In this document: in pieces, positions 58,780 through 64,000 of the stretch
Layout of the letters: each line of letters opens with the position of its first letter
Position numbering within the stretch: position 1 is the stretch's first letter
Origin: Arthrobacter zhaoxinii
Lineage (GTDB): Bacteria; Actinomycetota; Actinomycetes; Actinomycetales; Micrococcaceae
Length of the DNA: 64,000 nucleotides
Assembly (NCBI RefSeq): GCF_025244925.1
Contig: NZ_CP104275.1
Location: 2,914,001 to 2,978,000, forward strand
Direction of reading: 5' to 3'
Notes under the pieces: model-generated
Told to the model about the DNA's origin: nothing
What the model saw: only the letters and a program-made list of their open reading frames with translations
Databases searched by the model: none
Translations under genes and position numbers: made by a program

Positions 58780-60399
58780 TTAGCGGGAACGGCGTTCGTT
58801 CGATGCCGGCGCGGTGGCGCGGCGGGGACCGGCTGCACGTGCCGGGCGGCCGGAGGCTGCACCGCCTGAACGCTGGCCTGCACCGGCGCCCTCGGCGCGC
58901 TGGCCGGTGGCCGGGCGGCGGTTGCGTCCGGATGCGGTGGCAGCCGAGGCGCTGTTGCGGCGGCCGTCGGCGGACCGTGCCGGACGCTGCGTACGCACGT
59001 CGTCGACGGCGCGGTCATTGCGCTCGTTGCGTTCGCTGCGTTCCATGCGGTCGGGACGTTCCGCCGACACGCGGCCGCGTCCGCCTGTGCCGCCGCGTCC
59101 GCCGGCGCGGGGTGCACCGGTGGAGCGGGCTGCACGCTTGCGCTGGGCATTGGCGCCGGTGGAGCGGCCGCCGCCCTGCTGCGGGGACTTGGCTGCAAGC
59201 TGCGCGGCGCGGACGTGCGGTTCCACAACGGCCGCGCGTTCGCCGACAAGCTTGGCGATGGACGGCGAATTGTGGCTGACCTTCTCGATGGAAACGTCGA
59301 CGCCGGCAGCCTTCATCAGCTTCGACACCTCGCTCTTCTGCTCCGGGAGGGTCAGCGTCACCACGGTTCCGCTGGAGCCGGCGCGGGCCGTACGGCCTGA
59401 ACGGTGCAGGTAGGCCTTGTGCTCCGTGGGCGGATCAATGTGGACCACGAGTTCAACGTCATCCACGTGGACGCCGCGGGCGGCGACGTCGGTGGCTACC
59501 AGGACGCGGACGTCGCCGGAAGCGAACTCCGCCAGGTTGCGGTCACGGGCATTCTGGGACAGGTTGCCGTGCAGGTCCACCGTGGGGATGCCGTTGTCCG
59601 TGAGGAACTGGGCCATCTTGCGGGCGTGGTGCTTGGTGCGCATGAACATGATGCGGCGGCCCTGGCCACCGGCCAGTTCCTTGACCAGCAGCTTCTTGGC
59701 CGTCTGGTCCTGGACCAGCAGCACGTGGTGCTCCATGGTGGACACCGCTGCCTGCGGCTCATCCACGGAGTGCGTCAGCGGGTTCGACAGGTAACGGCGG
59801 ACCAGCTTGTCCACGCCGTTGTCCAGGGTGGCGGAGAACAGCATCCGCTGGCCCTTTTCCGGAGTGCGGTCCAGCAGGCGCTGGACAACCGGCAGGAAGC
59901 CGAGGTCTGCCATGTGGTCGGCCTCGTCCAGCACGGTGATCTCGACGGACTCGAGGCTGATGACCTTCTGCTTCATCAGGTCTTCGAGGCGGCCGGGGCA
60001 GGCGATGACGATGTCGACGCCGGCCTTGAGTGCCTTTTCCTGACGCTGCTGGGACACGCCGCCGTAGATCACGGTGGTGTTCAGGCCAAGCTCCTTGGCC
60101 AGGGGCTCAATGACGTTGTTGATCTGCGTGGCCAGCTCGCGGGTCGGCGCCAGGACCAGGCCCAGCGGGCGGTTCGGGCGGCGGCGGTAAGCGGCTTCAT
60201 TCTCGGCCAGACGGGCAACGAGGGGAAGGGAGAACGCCAGCGTCTTGCCGGAACCGGTGCGGCCGCGGCCCAGGACGTCGCGGCCCTTAAGGGTGTCCGG
60301 GAGGGTTTCCACCTGGATGGGGAAGGCCTCGTCAATTCCGGCAGCGGCGAGGGAGGAAACAAGTGCCTTGGGCACACCAAGGGCAGCAAAAGTGGTCAT
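58780..60399 (-). CDS. DEAD-box RNA helicase with Arg/Gly-rich tail
   Basis: 539 residues. The helicase core (1-375) has Q-motif FPIQVETLPDTL, RTGSGKT, PTRELA, VLDEADHMADLGF, SAT and HRSGRTARAG. The remaining 160 residues are very basic and disordered, with RAGGRGGTGGRGR and many Arg/Ala/Ser runs, probably an RNA-binding tail. Relatives act in cold-shock and ribosome assembly. Upstream of the ATG lie about 285 bases without a gene (60400-60685), suggesting a long 5' leader, as is usual for cold-shock helicases. Confidence 0.93.
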   Translation of the reverse strand: MTTFAALGVPKALVSSLAAAGIDEAFPIQVETLPDTLKGRDVLGRGRTGSGKTLAFSLPLVARLAENEAAYRRRPNRPLGLVLAPTRELATQINNVIEPLAKELGLNTTVIYGGVSQQRQEKALKAGVDIVIACPGRLEDLMKQKVISLESVEITVLDEADHMADLGFLPVVQRLLDRTPEKGQRMLFSATLDNGVDKLVRRYLSNPLTHSVDEPQAAVSTMEHHVLLVQDQTAKKLLVKELAGGQGRRIMFMRTKHHARKMAQFLTDNGIPTVDLHGNLSQNARDRNLAEFASGDVRVLVATDVAARGVHVDDVELVVHIDPPTEHKAYLHRSGRTARAGSSGTVVTLTLPEQKSEVSKLMKAAGVDVSIEKVSHNSPSIAKLVGERAAVVEPHVRAAQLAAKSPQQGGGRSTGANAQRKRAARSTGAPRAGGRGGTGGRGRVSAERPDRMERSERNERNDRAVDDVRTQRPARSADGRRNSASAATASGRNRRPATGQRAEGAGAGQRSGGAASGRPARAAGPRRATAPASNERRSR

Positions 60400-60685
60400 T
60401 AAAGACAGGCAACTTTCGGTAAGAGGCCCCCGACGCCGTTTGGGCCGAGGGTTCGCCGAAGAAAAGTCAGACAGTGTCTACCGCACTGAAGCGGGACAAA
60501 AGAAAGCGTTCATCGACGCAGGCTGGACTGCTTACACACACTGTTCCACCCGCGGTTATTAGCCGGGATGGACAATGGCAGGACCAACATCTGCCTCCAG
60601 TTTACCGTAATGCGGAAACTTTCCTAATCGGGGGCGGGGGCTGCGGTGAAATCCGGACCCGCGGCAGCCGATAGCATTAACAATA

Positions 60686-61552
60686 ATGACTACTGAACCA
60701 GCCCTGCCCGATGCCGCCGAGAGCCGGTCCGCCGACGTCGGCACAGACACCGGCTCAGAGCCGAATTTCCGCTCCCCGGTGTCCTTCGTCCGCCGCGGTT
60801 CACGTCTGCAGGGGCGCCGCCAGCAGGCGTGGGACGAGCTTTCGGACCGCTTCGTGATCGACGTGCCCCGCGATGAGGCCGACACCTCGGTATCCCCCGA
60901 CTACGTGTTCGACGCCGCCGCCGAGTTCGGCCGCACCGCTCCCCTCGTCGTCGAAATCGGCTCGGGCCTCGGCGAAGCAGTTGCGCACGCCGCGGAGCAG
61001 AACCCGGACAAGGACTTCCTGGCCGTGGAGGTCTATCTCCCCGGCCTGGCGCAGACCCTGCAGCGGATCGGACAGAAGGGCCTGACGAATATCCGCGTGG
61101 TGCAGGCCAACGCGCCGGAGGTGCTGAGCACCATGCTCCCCGCCGGTTCCGTGGACGAGGTCTGGGTGTTCTTCCCCGACCCCTGGCACAAGACGCGCCA
61201 CCACAAACGCCGCCTGGTCAAGGATTCCTTCGCCGAACTGGTGGCCCGGGTGCTGGTGCCCGGCGGCATCTGGCGTCTGGCCACCGATTGGTCCGACTAC
61301 GCCGTGCAGATGCGCGAAGTCCTGGACGCGTCCGCACTGTTCCGCAACCTGCACGACGGCGAGCGTGCCGGTGAGGACAGCCCGCTCACCCGGGTGCACC
61401 GGGAGGGGCTCGAAAACAAGGCCCCGGACGACGACGTCGATGCCCGCGGGGGCTGGGCGCCCAGGTTTGAAGGCCGGACACTGACCAGCTTCGAAAACAA
61501 GGCCCACGAGGCCGGCCGGCTGATTTTCGACCTTGCTTACCGGAGGAACTGA
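60686..61552 (+). CDS. trmB: tRNA (guanine-N7)-methyltransferase
   Basis: Makes m7G46 in tRNA variable loops; 288 residues. SAM motif VVEIGSGLGEAVAHAA, acidic loop LAVEVYLPG, catalytic region EVWVFFPDPWHKTRHHKRRLV, LATDWSDYAVQM and the C-terminal T-x-F-E block (RTLTSFENKAHEAGRLIFDL). An N-terminal extension of about 40 residues is common in Actinobacteria. No binding site; TAGCAT eight bases before the ATG may be a -10. The NYN gene follows after five bases. Confidence 0.96.
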   Translation: MTTEPALPDAAESRSADVGTDTGSEPNFRSPVSFVRRGSRLQGRRQQAWDELSDRFVIDVPRDEADTSVSPDYVFDAAAEFGRTAPLVVEIGSGLGEAVAHAAEQNPDKDFLAVEVYLPGLAQTLQRIGQKGLTNIRVVQANAPEVLSTMLPAGSVDEVWVFFPDPWHKTRHHKRRLVKDSFAELVARVLVPGGIWRLATDWSDYAVQMREVLDASALFRNLHDGERAGEDSPLTRVHREGLENKAPDDDVDARGGWAPRFEGRTLTSFENKAHEAGRLIFDLAYRRN

Positions 61553-61557
61553 ACAAA

Positions 61558-62556
61558 ATGACTGAACCGAACGACGCCCGTGTCGGCCTCTACATCGACT
61601 TCGACAACATCGTCATCTCGCGCTACCAGCAGTTGCACGGCCGCAATGCGTTCCAGCGCGACGGCATCCGCAATTTCGACAAGACGAACCGGGAGGCCGA
61701 CCCGGAGGTTGCCGCCAAGCTCACGGCTGCCACGGTGGATTTCAACGCCATCATCGATTTTGCCGCGTCCTTCGGCACCCTGGTGGTCAACCGCGCCTAC
61801 GCGGACTGGTCCGTGCCCGTCAACGCGAGCTACCAGCGCCAGCTGATGTCCCGTGCGGTGGACCTGACCCAGCTGTTCACCACCACCACGCGCGGCACCA
61901 AGAACGGCGCTGACATCCGGCTCGCCGTGGACGTGGTCGAAGACCTCTTCCGGCTGCCGGACCTGACCCACGTCATCATCGTGGCCGGCGACAGCGACTA
62001 CATTGCCCTCGCACAGAAGTCCAAGCGCCTCGGCCGCTTTGTGGTCGGCATCGGCGTTGCCGGCTCGACCAGCACCTCCCTCGCCGCCGCCTGCGACGAA
62101 TTCGAGGACTACGACTCCCTGCCCGGCATCGTGGCTGCCGCTGCTGCCCCGGCTGCGGCCGATTCGTCGGCCGAGAAGCGGCCGGCACCGACGGATTCGC
62201 AGCCCGATCCGGCCCCGGCCCGCAGGCTCACCACCGTTCCCATGTTCTCGCACACCGGCCAGGCTGCGTTCGACGAGCCGGAACCGGCCGACGACGTCGA
62301 CCCGGGGGTGGTCGCGACCGAACTCCTCGTGCGGGCGCTGCAGATCGGCCATGCCAAGGGCGACGCCGACGAGTGGCTCAACACGGGCACGGTGAAGAAC
62401 CAGATGCGCCGGATGGATCCGGCCTTCAACGAGAAGCCGCTGGGCTTCCGGTCATTCACCGACTTCCTCTCCTCCCACGGCGATCTCGTGGAGCTTGACG
62501 ACGACGGTCCGCAGCGGCTCATCCGCCTCCGCCCGGAAGCCAAAGCCCGGCGTTGA
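61558..62556 (+). CDS. NYN-domain protein with C-terminal OST-HTH/LOTUS-like domain
   Basis: 332 residues. The N-terminal PIN-like NYN domain (about 5-180) has GLYIDFDNIV, NADIRLAVDVVEDLF-type acidic residues (NGADIRLAVD) and VIIVAGDSDYIALAQKSKRLGR, the expected metal-binding aspartates of a nuclease of the LabA/MARF1 kind. After a Pro/Ala linker (about 190-250), a winged-helix domain follows (about 255-330: LLVRALQIGHAKGD, LNTGTVKNQMRRMDPAFNEKPLGFRSFTDFL). Probably an RNA nuclease; the target is unknown. GGAGG lies ten bases before the ATG. Confidence 0.9.
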   Translation: MTEPNDARVGLYIDFDNIVISRYQQLHGRNAFQRDGIRNFDKTNREADPEVAAKLTAATVDFNAIIDFAASFGTLVVNRAYADWSVPVNASYQRQLMSRAVDLTQLFTTTTRGTKNGADIRLAVDVVEDLFRLPDLTHVIIVAGDSDYIALAQKSKRLGRFVVGIGVAGSTSTSLAAACDEFEDYDSLPGIVAAAAAPAAADSSAEKRPAPTDSQPDPAPARRLTTVPMFSHTGQAAFDEPEPADDVDPGVVATELLVRALQIGHAKGDADEWLNTGTVKNQMRRMDPAFNEKPLGFRSFTDFLSSHGDLVELDDDGPQRLIRLRPEAKARR

Positions 62557-63197
62557 GCTCAGAATCCCCCGAGTCCCTGCCGCAGGATCCCGCAGCCGTC
62601 GAGGAGCTGTGGGACCGCCGCTACGCCGGCAGCGACGGGTTGTGGAGCGGCCAGCCCAATGCCGTCCTGGTCAGCGAGACCCGGGGCCTCCCGCCCGGAC
62701 GCGCCTTGGACGTCGGCTGCGGAGAGGGAGCCGACGCCCTGTGGCTGGCCCAACAGGGCTGGGACGTCACTGCACTGGACGTCTCCGGAGTCGCCCTCGC
62801 CCGGGCCGCCCGCCAGGCCAAACTGCGTTCGGTCCAGGTGAACTGGGTCCATGCCGGCTTGGTCGAGGCTGATCTTTCGCCGGCGTCCTTTGCCTTGGTT
62901 TCGGCGCAGTACCCCGTTCTCCTGCGGACCGACGGGAACGAAGCGGAACGTGCGCTGCTCCGAGCCGTCGCGCCCGGCGGGATTCTCCTATGGGTACACC
63001 ATCCGCCGCCCACGGCGGAGGAAGCAGCGGCCCGTGGAATTGACCTCCGGGACTACGTGGGCCTTGCCGATGTGGCCGCACTGCTCGATGACGATTGGCG
63101 GATAGAGGTGGACGAGACCCGTCCGCGGCACGTTTCCGCCGGCGCCGGGGCGCACCACAAGGAGGATGTGGTGCTGCGGGCACGGCGCCTGCGCTGA
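62553..63197 (+). CDS. Class I SAM-dependent methyltransferase
   Basis: 214 residues: ELWDRRYAGSDGLWSGQPNAVL, motif I ALDVGCGEGADALWLAQQGW, DVTALDVSGVALARA, then FALVSAQYPVLLR and GGILLWVHHPPP. Similar to TehB/thiopurine-type small-molecule methyltransferases. The TTG start overlaps the NYN stop (TTGA), so it belongs to the trmB-NYN transcription unit; no better start is available. Confidence 0.85.
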   Translation: MSSESPESLPQDPAAVEELWDRRYAGSDGLWSGQPNAVLVSETRGLPPGRALDVGCGEGADALWLAQQGWDVTALDVSGVALARAARQAKLRSVQVNWVHAGLVEADLSPASFALVSAQYPVLLRTDGNEAERALLRAVAPGGILLWVHHPPPTAEEAAARGIDLRDYVGLADVAALLDDDWRIEVDETRPRHVSAGAGAHHKEDVVLRARRLR

Positions 63198-63314
63198 CGG
63201 CCCTCTGCAGGTCAGCCCCGTCAACATCAGCCGTGCTCATTGACAGCTGCATTACGTGACCGCAAGCATGTTGCCCGGCGCGGATGTACGTACAGCACTC
63301 AATGGGAGGGCACC

Positions 63315-63941
63315 ATGGCCGGCCGGATTTCCATCGACCTTTATATGACGCTTGACGGCGTCGCCCAGGCTCCGGGCGGCCCGGAGGAAGACCTGGAGGG
63401 AGGCTTCGCCTTCGGCGGCTGGCAGGCTCCCCTGCTGGATGAAACCATCGGTGCGCAGGTGGACGAGGCCATCTCCTCCATGGACGCGCTGCTGCTGGGG
63501 AGGAAGACGTACGACATCTTCGCCGCCTACTGGCCCCACCAGCTGGACGGCGAGAATTCCGGCATTGCCCGCAAGTTCGATGCCGTCCCCAAATACGTCG
63601 CGTCCCGGGGAGCCCCGGATCTGGACCGGTGGCGGGACTCGCACCTCCTCGACGGGGACCTGGCGGCGGCACTGGCAGGTTTACGGCAGCGGCACCGGGA
63701 AATCCACGTCATCGGGAGCATCGAGTTCTGCCGCACCCTGGTCGCGGAGGGTATGTTCGATTCCCTGAATCTGTGGGTGAATCCGGTGGTTGTCGGCCCG
63801 GGAAAACGCCTGTTCCCTCCGGACGGCCCGCCCGCGGAACTGACGCTGCTCGGGGCACCGATAACTTCGGGAAAAGGTGCGGTACTGCTGCGCTACGGCT
63901 GGGCGGGACCGACGCCCGGAACCGGACTCGTCGGGGCCTGA
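63315..63941 (+). CDS. Dihydrofolate reductase-like (RibD C-terminal) family protein
   Basis: 208 residues. RISIDLYMTLDGVAQAPGG at the N-terminus, LLLGRKTYDIFAAYWP, KYVASRG and EIHVIGSIEFCRTLVAEGMFDSLNLWVNPVVVGPGKRLFP follow the pattern of RibD_C/DHFR-fold reductases of unknown substrate. GGGAGGG seven bases before ATG 63315 sets the start; the frame is open to 63240 without support. Confidence 0.88.
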   Translation: MAGRISIDLYMTLDGVAQAPGGPEEDLEGGFAFGGWQAPLLDETIGAQVDEAISSMDALLLGRKTYDIFAAYWPHQLDGENSGIARKFDAVPKYVASRGAPDLDRWRDSHLLDGDLAAALAGLRQRHREIHVIGSIEFCRTLVAEGMFDSLNLWVNPVVVGPGKRLFPPDGPPAELTLLGAPITSGKGAVLLRYGWAGPTPGTGLVGA

Positions 63942-64000
63942 GCCTTCCCGCTGCCGCAGTTATAGGTTCCCGCTGCGGCGAAGGGTGACAGGGTCGCCGA

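Overview
The window is GC-rich (roughly two thirds G+C by eye), carries almost no spare intergenic DNA, and is full of actinobacterial hallmark genes: a Flp/Tad cluster beside a MrfA-type helicase and topA, a MarP acid-resistance protease, DUF3073, DUF2332 and YccF proteins, and a Crp/GlxR-type regulator. Gene content and order point to a Micrococcales bacterium of the Arthrobacter/Micrococcaceae type. This is an inference from synteny and codon use; no rRNA gene is present. Region by region: 1-1636 holds a K+ uptake pair (membrane subunit cut by the window edge, then its RCK gating subunit). 1637-2868 is the only long gene-free stretch. It is packed with repeats: an inverted pair of 84-bp palindromic elements, a decayed copy of the proC 3' end, two families of tandem repeats and several hairpins. 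2869-8412 (minus strand) carries proC, a TIM-barrel isomerase, a Ppx/GppA phosphatase and topA. 8580-13989 has a two-part methyltransferase, a ketosteroid dehydrogenase-like flavoprotein behind a perfect palindrome, the tRNA hydroxylase TrhO and a GNAT protein. 14059-21799 is the MrfA helicase facing a seven-gene Tad/Flp pilus operon. 22027-29351 has a fused Baeyer-Villiger monooxygenase/esterase, a family A polymerase-like protein, and a NUDIX/nth pair. 29654-42721 holds acs, ohr with its TetR regulator, an MHS-type transporter, aroQ, DUF2332, marP, crp, NUDIX, ridA, DUF4177, a class A penicillin-binding protein and a metallophosphoesterase. 42872-50451 is a tRNA-Pro followed by purine biosynthesis genes (purC, purD, purF, purM) interleaved with an asparaginase, a sterol-carrier-like protein and DUF3073. 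50729-63941 carries a septum-formation-domain membrane protein, clpB, an SRPBCC protein, a lipoprotein transpeptidase, YccF, a flavin oxidoreductase, a DEAD-box RNA helicase, trmB, a NYN-domain protein, a methyltransferase and a DHFR-like reductase. Much of 5-42 kb follows the conserved actinobacterial order known in Mycobacterium tuberculosis as Rv3646c (topA) to Rv3683, with lineage-specific insertions. Recurrent regulatory signals are visible. At least a dozen genes have a -10-like hexamer (mostly TAGACT, TAGAAT or GAGAAT) exactly 6-7 bases before the start codon and no Shine-Dalgarno sequence, as expected for leaderless mRNAs. There is a HAIR-like HspR site before clpB, a palindromic operator between ohr and tetR, and a GlxR/CRP-like site before acs. 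Strong intrinsic terminators sit at most operon ends in 31-59 kb. The most unusual items are the repeat island, the monooxygenase-esterase fusion, the 106-residue leader on the Flp-type prepilin, and the duplicated 22-residue segment in TadB.
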